Source: Euptelea pleiosperma
Taxonomy: Eukaryota > Streptophyta > Magnoliopsida > Ranunculales > Eupteleaceae
Assembly: GCA_035048495.1 (NCBI GenBank)
Contig: CM068553.1
Location: forward strand, 16,245,190 to 16,309,189
Length of the DNA: 64,000 nt
Reading direction: 5' to 3'
Shown here: in pieces, positions 23,323 through 35,863 of the stretch
How the letters are laid out: each line of letters starts with the position of its first letter
Position numbering within the stretch: position 1 is the first letter of the stretch
Translations under genes and position numbers: made by a program
Notes under the pieces: generated by a model
What the model was told of the DNA's origin: nothing
What the model saw: the letters and a program-made list of their open reading frames with translations, nothing else
The model's database searches: none

Positions 23323-23635
23323 TGGCAAGGATTCCATTTGACATAAAAATATTCTTGTAACCGTTCCTACGAGCACAAATGTAGCGTGAAGATGTCGTGG
23401 TACGCATACTTCGCCAACTACGTGAAGACTAAAAGACAGAGACAGCAAGAATGAGACGGTTGACGACATGAGTCATTTGAGTAACTGCCGATTTGTCAGT
23501 TAATGATCGTGTACGCTCAATTAGGAAGGTATGTGACTTAGTGGCCATAGGAGTTAATTAAAATGAATAAAATATAATGGTCAGACTTAGTCATTGGACA
23601 ACTCGAGTTAAAGTCAATTATATTGACTAGTAGGA

Positions 23636-24000
23636 AAGTCCAATCGATTGGACATGTATCCTCAATCGATTGGATATAGCCCAATCGATTGGAGACACTG
23701 TGTAATCGATTGGAGACTACGAGGCAGAAACATATTTGAATATAATCGATTGGAGACTCTGTGAAAATGATTGGAGCCTTCGGCACAGAAATCTTTCTGA
23801 GTACAATCAATTGGAGCCTCTGGGTAATCGATTGGAGCCTTCGGAATAGAAAGTTATTTATGTCAAATCGATTGGAGAACTTTGTGCAATCGATTGGTGC
23901 CTTCGGAATAGAAAACTTATTGAGCCCAATCGATTAGACACTTATTCCCGATCGATTGGACCAATTGTACAATCGATTGGACCTTGAACATAATCAATTT
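23636..24000 (+). promoter_or_regulatory. Palindromic CCAATCGATTGG array, plus-strand LTR
   Basis: About fourteen sites within 365 bp, for example GTCCAATCGATTGGAC (23639), CTCAATCGATTGGA (23662), CCCAATCGATTGGAG (23679), CAATCGATTGG (23888, 23971) and GATCGATTGG (23950). Recurrent spacers (GCCTTCGG, AGAAA) suggest growth by local duplication. The last site is about 65 bp upstream of the TATA box. Confidence 0.8.
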
Positions 24001-24064
24001 TTTTAGATCCAAAATTCGTGGTTCCATTATCCCACATTCCACACGACTCAGGGTCTTGGAATTC

Positions 24065-24073
24065 TATAAATAG
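24065..24073 (+). promoter_or_regulatory. TATA box of plus-strand SIRE-like LTR
   Basis: TATAAATAG in the context TTCTATAAATAGGACC, the best core promoter match among these LTRs. Confidence 0.6.
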
Positions 24074-24456
24074 GACCCTTCTATGCCTTTTCTAAATACA
24101 CACAGAGTGACTCAATCTTCAAGAGAGAGAAGCAAAGGCTATATTTATTAGAGTGTCAATTCGAAGAGCAAGAAGCTTGTTTTCATTCACATCTTGTGAG
24201 CTTGTTCTCTTCTCGATCAAAGCCAAGAGCTTGATCTTTACTCAGCCTAGGTTTTCCACTTCTATATTCAACCTAGTAAGCCTGAGAGTACCAGTGTGAC
24301 TCAAACACCTTTTGAGCAATTTGGGGTTCAGGGTGTACTGAATCCTTCACCTTCTGCAAAGGCGGGAGTGTTGAGAATTACAGATTTATATAATTCTTTT
24401 TGTCTCCGCTTTGGGTCGGGGTCTCAGGTCCGCGGAGTGCCAACCTAGTTGGGATA

Positions 24457-26567
24457 TGATATTCGCTCAAAAGTGCTTATTTTAAGCAATTATCCTTTTA
24501 GCGTTATTGTATTCTCCTACGTAAAATACTCTATTTACCTACTTTTCTATGTAAGAGTCTCTTGTGTTGCGTAGAACACACTTTTCTGGATGAAATGGTA
24601 TATTTGCATGCATTAAACACATTTTCGGAAGTCTAGACATGTAGTCATTCTGATAGAGTCTCATTACGCGCTTCTTCTGTCGCAGGAAACCCCGATGGGA
24701 CAATTCTCGAGACTTGCGAGCCCACATCGATCAGGAAAGCCCATTATGAAAGCTTAAAGAGCCCACATGCTATGACTAGAAGATATTGGCCAAATATGAG
24801 CTGAATAAAAAGACCAAAAAGCTGACCCAAAGAAAGGAGAGAGCAGGAGAGCCAATGACCAAGAGACGGACCAAAGCGTTTAGAGCCACATGAGTCAGCA
24901 AAGAATGATAGTCTACTCTACTGGAGAAGCGTGAGGATGGTCACAGTGAAGACCAGGGTTCCAGACCCTCTGCCAATACTTTTATCTCCATTTTCTGATA
25001 TTTTCTCTCTCATCTCTCCTTATTCTCTCTCTCTTCATCTCTCGGTCCTCGAATCTACTGAGCTAACCCCAGAACTCCTGCCCATCGGCTCTATCTCATC
25101 TCCCTTAGCTTTCTGACCTTTGGATCTTCCATCGGACCGTTAGATCTCTCTAGATCCGTCGATCTACCAATCTGGGTCCCAATCAAGTCACCATCCATCC
25201 GATCGCCATCAGACTGTCTGTCACATTATCTTGTGAGACGATGGACATCATCAATCCATATGGGCCAGTAGCCGGGCCCATCATCATCGACCCGATGTCC
25301 AACCAGTTAGTGGACCCCGTGAATTTCCAAATAATTTTAATTAAATTTTAAAAAATGGGGGGTCCACTAAATGGGGACATTCCCCAAAGAAAAGTAGCAT
25401 TTTACTTAAAAAAAAAAAATTTTTTTTTTTATTTAAAAAATACCCTATTTCCATTAAAGGAAATAGGGAGCTTTATAAGAGGAAGGAGAAGGGTTCGTTC
25501 GAACCCTAATCCCCTCCAATCTCGTCCTCTCCTTCCCCCAAAACTCCCCCGACGTTTTCGTCGCCTTCTTCTCCTTCTTTCTCTTCTTTCTCCCCTCTAT
25601 CTTCTTCTCCGGCCACCCTCCGTTAGTTCCGGCGAACTGGTAAGTTCTCTTCTTCTTCTTCTTCTTCTTCTTCTTTTCACGTTCTTACCGGAGTTGCCGC
25701 TGCAACTCCGGCCTCCACCACCAACCAGCAACCACGTTGCTGTTCTTTCACCTATCCTCCATGTTGTTGCCTTCCACGATCTTTAGCACCACCAAAACGG
25801 TGCTGCACATCTACAGCAATGCCTTGCTCCTCATCTTTTCCTTCCCACTTTCTTACTCTTCTTTCTCTCCTCTATCTTCTTCTCCGGAGTTCTTCTTCTT
25901 CACCAATCGTCTGAACTGTTGTTGCGTTCTCCAGCCGAACCACCATTGTTGCATGCTGGTTGCATATCCTTGCTGCCGTCCGATCATCATTACGGACCAA
26001 ATTCGGTAAGTATATCTAAGGTACTTCCTTTCTTTCCTCTTTCCCTCTCTAAATCTCATTTTCTCTCTTCCTAGAACCTCTTTTCCCTATTTTTCTCTCT
26101 CTAAAATCTTAATTTCTCTCTCTAAATCTCACTTTCTATCTCTACCACTTATTTATCTCTCTACCTCTCATTCTCTTTCTAGAAATATTGTTTTAGCCAT
26201 TTTAGATTAATTTCTTTTTTTGTTGATTCACTTTTGTAAGCACTTGATTAATTAATGAATTGAAATTCCTTTATTCATAGTGTTTTCATCTTATTTTATT
26301 TTGTTTTGAATTTAGTGCATGAATCTCGAACTATCAAAAAAAAAAATCAGATTTTAAACCCCAATCTCCACCTCTCTCATCTCTCCACCATTATAAGCAG
26401 TTTTCATTATTATTGTTCTTTAATTGTCCTAACCCCGAGTGAGGACGATATCCAACACAAGCCACTGTGCAAAATTGCTCATTCTACAGGTTAAAAGTTT
26501 CGGATTAATTAAAAATGTGTTGAAGTTAGGGTTTCCGATTCAACGATGAGGAAAAATCCTACTTTCA
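24457..26567 (+). mobile_element. Solo LTR, gypsy-like TGATATTCGC family, shorter copy
   Basis: Starts TGATATTCGCTC and ends CCTACTTTCA. It is 2111 bp, about 0.65-0.7 kb shorter than its siblings because of internal losses, including part of the GGACCGTTGGATC repeats and the CT-rich leader. The flanking pentamers differ (GGATA before, GGAAG after), so the simple target duplication seen for the other two solo LTRs is missing. A (CTT)n run lies at 25640-25675. Confidence 0.75.
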
Positions 26568-26670
26568 GGAAGCCATAGGGTCTCGTGTCCCTTATTAGCA
26601 GGTTTCTGTACAACTTTTCTTTCCTTTAATTCCATTTACGCTTTTTTTTTTTTGTAATTAAGCTCTTTCA

Positions 26671-29600
26671 CTAACTGCGAACAGAGCAAACACTAGGACC
26701 CACCCTTGAGGAATCAGCTCTCAACACAAGGGATAACCATTCGGGGTATGAAGAGTCCCAAATGATGGGTGAAACAAGAGTTTTTGCCTTAGAGGCAATT
26801 TGGTGAGCGACTCTATTACTGTCGTGTGGCGAGAAGCAAAAAGTAACTGTGCTTAACTTTTTACACATGAACAAAATGTCAGCTAGCAGAGGAGAAGAAG
26901 ACCATCCCATCGATGTAGAGCCAATCTGAAGAGCTTGAATGATATCCTGTGCGTCAGACTCCACCACAAAATCCTTCACTTGGAGATTGGCTACATAGTC
27001 CAGCCCCAGTTTTATGGCTCGAACCTCGGCTTCTTTTGCTGAGAAGCATCTAGCTCTTGATCCACCTACCAAGATACAATTGTTAGCTGCATCCCAGATC
27101 ACAAACCCCAATCCAGCCTTACCAGTAGCTTGTTCCCAAGCTGCATCTGTGTTTATCTTATGGATTCCAATAGGTGGTGGGGTCCATTTGAGAGTGGTCT
27201 TGGTATTTGGTGTTGCATGGATGGGGGAAGCAGGGTTGTCGATGTAGATCGGAATAGATCGTAGGACGTTGTTGGGATGGTCCGGTTGCGCATGGTGGAT
27301 TTCTTTATTTCGCATATTCAAGAGTTGCCATAAGAGGACACAGATATAATGGAGTTGATATGTGTCGTCCTCAGATGGGTTGGCAGGCTGATTAACTTGT
27401 TGGAGTAGCCATGCTTTACTTTCTGCTTCGGTCCAATTTTCACTTCGAAGAGATAGTAGTGAAGCATACCATATCCAGGCACTAAATGGACAGTTGAAGA
27501 GGGCATGGTATATGGTATCTTGTTGCTCCAAACAACGAGGACATTGAGCTGAAGTTTGAGGGATGCGATCATGAATAGTGGCTCTGGCGGGAAGTATACC
27601 TTTGAGGAGCTTCCATATAAATAATTGGATTCAAAATGGCAGATTTAGCTTCCATATTCTCTTCCATGTAGCCGAGGGGTAGTGGTTCATATTTGAAGTA
27701 TTGGTTTCCTCAGTCAGCGAGTGGTAAGCTGATTTGGAGGTGAACTGTCCTTTTGGATTCGGCATCCAGTATAGCCTGTCATGTCGCAGGTGTTGACTAA
27801 GAGGAATATTCATGATGGCTTTGACTATGGGATCTGGGAACATGGAAGTTAGGAGAGGCCTGTTCCACTTCAAATTTGGGAGCAGCAGATCGCTAACTTT
27901 TTGCAGATTGGAGGTTCCATTACGGGGTGGCTTGATAAAATCATTGTTTTCATTTGGGATCCATTGATCAATCCAGACATTCACAAGTGCTCCTGTCCAT
28001 ATCACCTATCCGCATTGATTACTCAGTTTTTCTTTTGCTTTGCATAGGCTTTTCCAACTCCACGACGTAGTTTGGGGGCAAGATCCCATAAGAATATTTC
28101 CGGACGGACAATACTTGCTGAGAAGATGAGTAGCGAGAAAAGAGTGGTTGTTCATTTGAATTTGCCACAATTTTTTGAAGAGGAGAGCATGATTGATCTT
28201 GAAGAATCTCCGAAAACCCAATCCACCATTCTCTTTGGCCTTGCATATCTCGTTCCAATTCGTGAGTCGCAAAACTCTCTGGTTTTCAGATTTTACCCAC
28301 CAAAATTGGTTGATTAACACATCCAATCTATCACATAGAGTTTTCGGGGTGAGAAAAGATTGCATTCTGTAGATTGGGATCACCGATGCAACTACTTTAA
28401 GCAACATGCTTTTGCCTGCTTGAGATAAGAGTTTGGAACGCCATCCTGCCATCAGACTTCGGATGCGTTCTTCGCAGTGGGAAAAGGCTTGTTTCTTTGA
28501 GCGACCCAATATGAGAGGTGTTCCCAAGTATTTTTCTGATAGATGAAAGTTCTTAATAGACAAGATATGGGATAGAACTTTTTTCTGACGTTTGTGCAGG
28601 TTGGGGCTGAACATCATGCCAGATTTAGCAAAGTTGATCTGTTGACCTGAGATTTCACAAAATTGTTCCAGAATGGTTGTCAAGTTGCGAGCATCAACTA
28701 GGTTAGCTCGACAGAAGATGATGCAATCATCCGCAAATAAGATATGAGAGATCGGAGAACTGTCTTTTGAAATTTTGATGCCATGGATTTGATTAGCAGT
28801 AGCCGCATGTTGCAACATGGATGATAGAGCATTCATACAAATCACAAAAAGGAAGGGTGAGAGAGGGTCACCTTGTCGCAGACCACGGGAGGATTTGAAA
28901 TATCCGTAAGGCGAGCCATTTAGCTTTATTGAAATGGATGGGGTTGAAATGCACCAAGAAATGAGGGACACCCATTTTTCATTGAAGCCCATTTTCTGGA
29001 GGATTTGGAGTAGGAAGGGCCATTCTACTCTGTCGTAGGCCTTGGCCATATCGATTTTAATTGCCATAAGTCCGTTGCGGCCTCTTTTCTTTCTTTGGAT
29101 GACTTTCATTAGTTCCTGGGCCAAGATGATGTTGTTTGATATTTGTCTACCAGGTATGAAGGCCCTTAGGTTTTCCGCTATGATATTTGACATAAGCGGG
29201 CGAAGCTGTTGCGTCAGGATTTTGGTGAGAATTTTGTAGTTGACGTTACAAAGGCTGATGGGACGGAAGTGATGCGGATATTCGGGATTTGGGATCTTCG
29301 AGATTAGAGCCACCAAAGTTTGATTTATGTGGGCGAGATTGGTTCCCTCTGTAAAGGCATGATGGTTCATGTCAAAAACTTCTATTTTGATGATGTCCCA
29401 ATAGGTTTGGTAGAAGTGGGCGGTAAAACCATCCGGACCTGGAGCTTTATGGGCACCCATGCTAAAGATTCCTTCTTTAACTTCCTCCATTGAAATGGGT
29501 TTCATAAGGTGTCGATTGTCTTCTTGGGATATCTGGGGTATTACAAGTTGATCAAGAATATGGCTGGGTGCCGGATTGGATGACGAGAAAAGGTTTTTGA

Positions 29601-30791
29601 AGAAATTGACGAAGACGTTGCCCACTTTGGATCATTTGGTACAAGGATGCCCGATATCGTCTTTGATCCAATCAATTCTATTTTTCCTTCTTTGAATGAG
29701 GGTCGATACATGGAAGAATTTTGAATTATGGTCACCCTCTTTTAGCCATTGTTCTTTTGATTTATCCCGCCACAACTGTTCTTCCTGAGCTAATATCGTA
29801 TCCATTTCTAAGGCAATTTGTTTTTCCCTCCGGAGAATTTCTGGGATGGATATTGTTGTTGGGTCAAGGCTAGTTCCTCCTTGAGTCTGGTCATTTTAGC
29901 ACCTCTGAGAGCTCTATATCTGGCGTTCCATTTTTTCAGATGATGTTTGGCAATTTTCAATTTTTGGGATAGGGCTGAGGGTGTCTCAGAGACCTGTTTT
30001 TCCCAAGCTCGTTCGATAATCTTCTTGCACTCATCCTCCGAGGTCCACATGGACATGAAGTGGAAGGGTTAATGAAGTTTTTCTTGGGTGGGCTCGGTAT
30101 CTAATAAAATGGGGCAATGGTCAGAGGTGTGAGATATCAGATGTTTGACACAGGCATTGGGGAATAGAGTACGCCATGAGCAGTTTGCAATGCTTTTGTC
30201 AAGGCGTTCGCTCACATTTGCCCCACACTTCCTTTTATTGGACCAAGTGTATGGAACACCAATGAATCCTAGATTAGAGAAATCATGGATTTGGAGGAAT
30301 TGGAGGTAGGCTTGATTAAAGACAATTGGAGAGGAGGATTGGCCATGTTTTTCCCAGTTGGCGGATAGATCATTAAAATCACCCATGTTAAGCCAGGGTC
30401 CATTCTGAGTTTGGGCTTGCTGATGCAGGTCTTGCCAAAGAGCTTGACGATGACTGGTCCTATGGTCTCCATGAATGAATGAGATAGTCCATGGAGCATA
30501 GCTGGGTTCTGATTTGATGCGAAGGTGAATTCCTCGATCATTTGAGTGAAGATACTGTACCAAAATACTAGCTTTCCAGAATACCAAGAGACCACCCTTA
30601 TGTTGAACGGCTTCGACCACATGGCATGAAGTGAAGCCTAATTTCTGAATGAGGCTTTTGCTTTGCCAGTCTGAGGCTTTTGTTTCTGACAAAAATATTA
30701 TATTCGGGTTGACTTCTCGGATGTGGGTTTTCAAGGTCCAAATTGTCGAGGGTTTCCCACTCCCCCCACAATTCTAGGCTGTGATTAACAT
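26671..30791 (-). pseudogene. LINE ORF2: endonuclease, reverse transcriptase, zf-RVT, RNase H
   Basis: ATG 30791 gives MLITA then TAG (30774-30776) where LINE ORF2 proteins have the Trp of AWN. The endonuclease (30734-30069) shows FLSETKA, MGDFND and SDHCPILLD. A lone TAA (30069-30071) and further breaks follow. The reverse transcriptase (29625-28006) shows KAPGPDGF, IPGRQISNN, IKIDMAKAYDRVEW, GLRQGDPLSPFLF and the catalytic FADD. After an in-frame TGA (about 28006) comes a zf-RVT segment with CPRCLEQQDTIYHALFNC (from 27573), preceded by another TGA near 27631. The C-terminal RNase H shows INTDAAW, KEAEVRA, VESDAQ and HDSNRVAH, the four acidic positions of plant LINE RNase H. One frameshift lies near 29600. 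Confidence 0.9.
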
Positions 30792-30903
30792 AATGACATG
30801 GGGGTTGGACAAGGGCCCGCCACCTACGCCTGAGAAGTAGATCTAGTGAAAGAAAAACAAAATGTAAAGGTGATCTGGGATAGTAATTGGACCTGTTGAT
30901 GTT

Positions 30904-31336
30904 TGTAGAGGTAGGAATGGATTTGCCGTCCGATCTTCGATCCACCCTCCACAAGCAATAATCATAAGTATTAATCAACTAATCAATATGATAAAATCAA
31001 AGCAATAAAAGAAAAACACAACACAAACTTACGTGGTTCGTCGCCGGGACTCTTGCCGGTGACTACATCCACGGGAAGCCGGTCTCCGGCCAATTTCCTT
31101 ATCAAAATCTTCAGGTTACATCTCTCTAACTTCTCTCTCTATATATTTTCTTCCTCTCTCTAGCTTCATTCACCCAAAAGCCGATCTCCTTTCCTTTTAC
31201 ACACCTTTTCCTTTATAGGGTTCTTCATCCGACACGTGTCGATACAAGAGGAATTCTAGGGTTTAGGGGAGCGATATAGTGCTTCGCGGTGTATCTTCCT
31301 CAATACAATGATGATGTGTTATTTTATGTACCAACA
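30904..31336 (-). repeat. 3' LTR of LARD
   Basis: 433 bp. Shares near-identical blocks with 35864-36308, but has an extra segment around 31031-31080 (GTGACTACATCCACGGG) missing from the other. Confidence 0.85.
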
Positions 31337-31439
31337 ATAGCCCCCTCTCGAAGGTGGAGCTCGATCCAAAAACGACGGTCCGCCTCCGAGAAGATAAATT
31401 AATGCTCGATCTCCTTTGTCTTTGTCGTAATCAAGAATG

Positions 31440-31887
31440 ATATCATATCTGAGCCGATGTTTGAAAATAATAATGCGATATCCGATATACAAGAATAATG
31501 CCATAACTGCGATGGCCAATATTTGAGAATAACGTCATAACTGCGATAGTCGATATTTGAGAATAACGTCATAACTACGATAGCCGATATCTGAGAATAA
31601 TGCCATAACTGCGATAATACTGTGATAACCGATATACAAGAATAATGCCATAACTGTGATAGTCGATATTTGAGAATAACGTCATAACTGCAATAGCCGA
31701 TATCTGAGAATAATGCCATAACTGCGATAATACTGTGATAACCGACATACAAGAATAACGCCATAACTGCGATAGTCGATATTTGATAATAATGTCAACT
31801 ACGATAGCCGATATCTGAGAATAATGACATAACTGCGATAATACTGTGATAACCGACATACAAGAATAACGTCATAACTGCAATAGT
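31440..31887. repeat. 34-bp tandem array with 45-bp variants
   Basis: Unit ATAACTGCGATAGCCGATAT plus CTGAGAATAATGCC (34 bp). Some units are 45 bp because of an 11-bp insert (ATACTGTGATA). From about 31600 the order 34-34-45 recurs, giving a higher-order period near 113 bp. Confidence 0.8.
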
Positions 31888-32291
31888 CCTTCAAATGCGC
31901 ATCCTAGAGGTCGCGGCCAGAGAGTACTTAGGGCCCCACAACCCGAAGGAAGTGGGGGCCTCTCGGCTACCTCATAGGAAGTTGGCTACCTCATAGGAAG
32001 TTGGCATTCAAATGCGCATCCTAGAGGTCGCGGCCAGAGAGTACTTGGGCCCCACAACCCGAAGGAAGTGGGGGACTCTCGGCTACCTCATAGGAAGTTG
32101 GCCTTCAAATGCGCATCCTAGAGGTCGCGGCCAAAGAGTACTTGGGCCCCACAACCCGAAGGAAGTGGGGGCCTCTCGACTACCTCATAGGAAGTTGGCC
32201 TTCAAATGCGCATCCTAGAGGTCGCGGCCAGAGAGTACTTGGGCCCCACAAGCTGAAGGAAGTGGGGGCCTCTCGGCTACCTCCTAGGAAG
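31888..32291. repeat. 97-bp tandem array, four copies
   Basis: Copies start at 31888, 32005, 32102 and 32199 (CCTTCAAATGCGCATCCTAG...). The first is longer because of a duplicated CTACCTCATAGGAAGTTGG. Copies differ at few positions. Confidence 0.9.
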
Positions 32292-32296
32292 TTTCT

Positions 32297-32380
32297 TGCC
32301 GAGCGCAATCCTTTTAACTGAGATTGGCTGGACTTTCTCGCCAAGCGCAATCCCTTTAACTGAGATTGGCTGGACTTTTC
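32297..32380. repeat. 42-bp tandem repeat, two copies
   Basis: GCCGAGCGCAATCC...GGCTGGACTTTCTC repeated once with few changes. Confidence 0.8.
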
Positions 32381-32419
32381 ATTGGCCGAACATGATTTCC
32401 TTTCTGGAGATGGCTGGTA

Positions 32420-32595
32420 TACTTCATATGCTTCAATATACTTTAATGGATTTTAATATATTTAACATACTTCAATATACTAATATGCTTCAAATATACT
32501 AACATGCTTCAACATGCTTCAATATACTGACATGCTTCAATATGCTTCAACATACTATCATACTTCAATATACTAATATGCTTCAAATATAATGC
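32420..32595. repeat. Short degenerate repeats (CATGCTTCAATATACTAA)
   Basis: More than ten variants of ATGCTTCAATATACTAA at roughly 10-20-bp spacing, the fourth distinct repeat type inside the LARD. Confidence 0.7.
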
Positions 32596-35500
32596 AATTT
32601 TATTTAATCAATGTATCATTGTCTCAGGGGAGCTTGGGCTCCACTATTCCTCTTGTCTCCCTTTCTCTAATCAAGCCCCCAAGTCGGGGTTTTGGGCTTG
32701 GGTCAACTTTGCCAAGCCCCCAAGTCCGATAGTTTGGCTTACAAAATAATTTCTCATCAAATCATGCTTGGGTGGGCCTATTACATGGCCCACCCGAATA
32801 GTCTCAATATAAATTGGTCTTAATATACATGGCCCACCCGCCCGCGTGGTCTCAATAGTGATCATACTACAATATTCTACTTAATATGAGCATTTAATAA
32901 AACTGCTTCACAACTTTAAACAATATTATGCAAGTCTATATGTTAACTCATTTCTTTATATCCACATGCATACACATATCTTTTATATTTCACTCCATTG
33001 GATCAACTACATTTGGATAGGTCGATGTCATGGCCCACAAAGCTAGTATCATAATCAATCTAGGCCACGCTAAGGCCTAATGAAATTAATTGGGCCAATC
33101 GCAACCCCAAATCAAATCTAATTTTGGCCCATAGAGTCTAGGCTGGAATGGGCTCTCCTATGCAAGCGTCAAATATGTTACATTCTTTTGGGTTTCTTAA
33201 CCCATGACTGATTGGTCCAATAGTCTATATCATGATGGGGGTCAATTAAGTTTTTAATGGTCCGACTACATGGCCCACAAAATCTACAATGCAAATAGGG
33301 CCAGCCTAGGCCATTAATATCAATTGGGCCCTTAAAAGTCTATGTTCATATAGATCATCTAAGCTCTTTTGAGCTTACTATGCTCGGGTGTGCTGACTAC
33401 ATGGCCCACCATGATAATCTTACATATGGGCCTATCTAGGCCCTCAAGGGTGGTCTCAATATAGATTGGTCTTGATCAACATTATGTTTGATCCAAGCGT
33501 TCTTGGATAATCCACTAGAATGGGCCAATTCCATGGCCCACCAATTTTATCCTCTTCATGGGTCAATTCGGGCTTGCTCATTTGGGCCGATTAGACCCCA
33601 TGTCTGCGGGGTCTCACAAAAATTAGTTTCACACTTGGTCTATTAATAACCGGGCCGCTTTGAGGCCCAAATCGTGCTTTGGTGCTCTTGTGTGTTACAT
33701 GTAACTAATGTATATAAATGGGTTGTGTGCACCGTATGGTACCACACGTGGGATCATCCCAAACCCCTCCTCTGCTCTTGTTGCCATCTCTTTCTAATTT
33801 ATATGGTGATTGTGTGCATACCATCACATGCTTTACATATAAAATTCAAAAAGTGGTGGTGTGCATACCTCCATGTGGCGCCACCAATCAGATGGTCCAT
33901 AAGGGAAGTGACTAGATTTAGCACCCTGAGCAGCCGACCAGCTCCAAACCGATGTTTGGTAACTTCTCCTACAGCAGTAAGTACCCGGCGCAACTCAGCT
34001 AGCCAGCCTACCGACTTGTTCTTGACCGATACCATGTAAGTTTGCCATAGAACAACTCCATCCTACTCGATCAAGTAGCATGAACCGATATGAAGCTTCA
34101 TTAGCAACCAAACTGTTCATCTCTCCAGCCATCCACTACAACAAGAAACTCTCATCGAACGGATTGATCTCATCAATCATGCTGATCTTTCGTTCGTTGG
34201 TCCACATGGGAACCAACCAAGCCCTCTTTCGATCGGAGGTTTATGAGGTTTTGTTGCGCCAGATCAAACTGGCATGTGAATCTCTGCCATATATTGTTCC
34301 ACTATACCACCAACAGCTATTCCAAACTCATTGGATATCAAGCATGTATTGCTACAAGCTACCCAAACAACCACTGGTCATTACGTGTCATCAAATATCC
34401 ATCTCCTTTTTGCCTTGCTGCCATCAATCCACCTGGCAACTAAACTGGCCTATATTACTATTATTAGTCTCCTAGTGCACCAAAGATGTTGGAGCTACTC
34501 TCACCTTCTGATCTCTTATACAGCTTCAGCAAATCCATGGAAGTCGTCACACTAAGATCCTCCATGCAGTCTACATAAGAGGTGAGTTCGAAGGAAGATC
34601 TAGAGGAACGAGGAGAGCATCAGCCTCTTTGATCTTGGTTTCCTTCCTGATGATGATGAGACATAGCTCTCTACATGGCTTGGCAAAATAAACATCGATT
34701 AGTTGTGTGAGCTGCGTGGTGCCACACATATGATCATTCCCAATATGAAAACTTCTCTTCACATGCCTTCACGTGCTATGCCTTGTTCAAAACAACTTTG
34801 TTTCACCAACTTTTCTTAAGCCAACCAAAATTCTGCATGTAGCAGATTCCAATTCCATCTACCTAGCTGCCCGACACTTGTGCTTTTGGCATCACAGCCT
34901 TCGGTAACAACAAATTCCAAAAACCCACATTAGGCTTGACAATAAGGAACGCCACTGTCTTCCCCTTCCATGGCCATTTCTAGAGTTTCACCATCAACTT
35001 CTCCATCATCATCCTACGGCATGCCACCAAACTCTCCATCAATGGTCCAGCCGGGCACTAGTCAGGCATCCAACGGTTAGAATCAAACCATGGAGACGAC
35101 GGCTCCGTCAACAACAACGCAAACCAACCATTTCCCAATGTTCTCAACATCAGAAACACTCCATCAATAACAGCTCCTATAACTAAATCTGGACAACGAA
35201 GATGATTCCAATCCATACCATCAGCCGCCAGTAACCATGGAGAACATTGATCAACCTTAATAGCAAGTAGCATAACAAACCAGCCAGCATTCAACGCCAT
35301 CCAGCCACCAACCATTGGAGATGACGCCAATCAGACGGTTCTGCGTGGAAGATGACTACACGCCACATCAGTAACTTCATTCTCCACCAACCTGTAAACG
35401 ATGACCTCCATCGGACTTTGATTTGTTACATCACGATCATGCAAGCACCTTGCCCAACTCCGTCGACGCCATGCAGCTGTTTCAACTCCACGCATCCAAT

Positions 35501-35844
35501 CAAGCTTTGCTTACCTCTATCTTTTGCTTCTAGCATGATCTCATATGTGCAGTTCAACGACTATTTCTGTTCCTCCAATGCATCCATCTGCCAATCACCC
35601 CATTAACCCAAGGTGAAAGATGTTAAATCCAACGGCCATCGATCGTATGCCTTGCCCAGCCGTTGATCTAACCCGGAGATGCTCCCAAACAACCAGCTCA
35701 TCTTGGTCATGCAAATCTGATTGTCCGATCATATGAGAGCTCATCTATTCAGTTTTACTCCCGAGTTCCCACTTCAATTCCTCCATCACCATGTGCACCA
35801 GCAACATTGGGCCATGCAACTTCTCCACTCAGTCGTGAACCTTT
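32596..35844. other. Non-coding LARD interior
   Basis: 32660-33620 has recurring TACATGGCCCACC and GTCTCAATATAAATTGGTC blocks. 33640-35844 is rich in CATC/CCAAC on the plus strand. The longest open frame (plus, 34080-34475, 131 residues) has no recognisable domain. No gag knuckle or pol motif on either strand. Confidence 0.6.
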
Positions 35845-35863
35845 CCCACAGACGGCACCATTT

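Larger units (their letters stand above)
23323..24456 (+). mobile_element. SIRE-like LTR, plus strand, head-to-head partner
   Basis: Aligns, in reverse complement, with 21400-22488 over most of its length: shared blocks include GATGTCGTGGTACGCAT, GCTTGATCTTTACTC.GCCTAGG and GGGGTTCAG.GTGTACTGA. It keeps a consensus TATA box (24065-24073), followed by a pyrimidine-rich leader. It is cut at 24456 by a solo LTR. The primer site and body that should follow are absent. Confidence 0.7.

Noticed and set aside
23636..24000. CRISPR-like array
   Set aside because: Repeats are short, degenerate palindromes with variable spacing in a plant LTR, with no cas genes and no uniform repeat/spacer lengths.
34080..34475. 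131-codon plus-strand frame in the LARD
   Set aside because: The element reads on the minus strand, the frame has no domain, and neighbouring frames are equally open.
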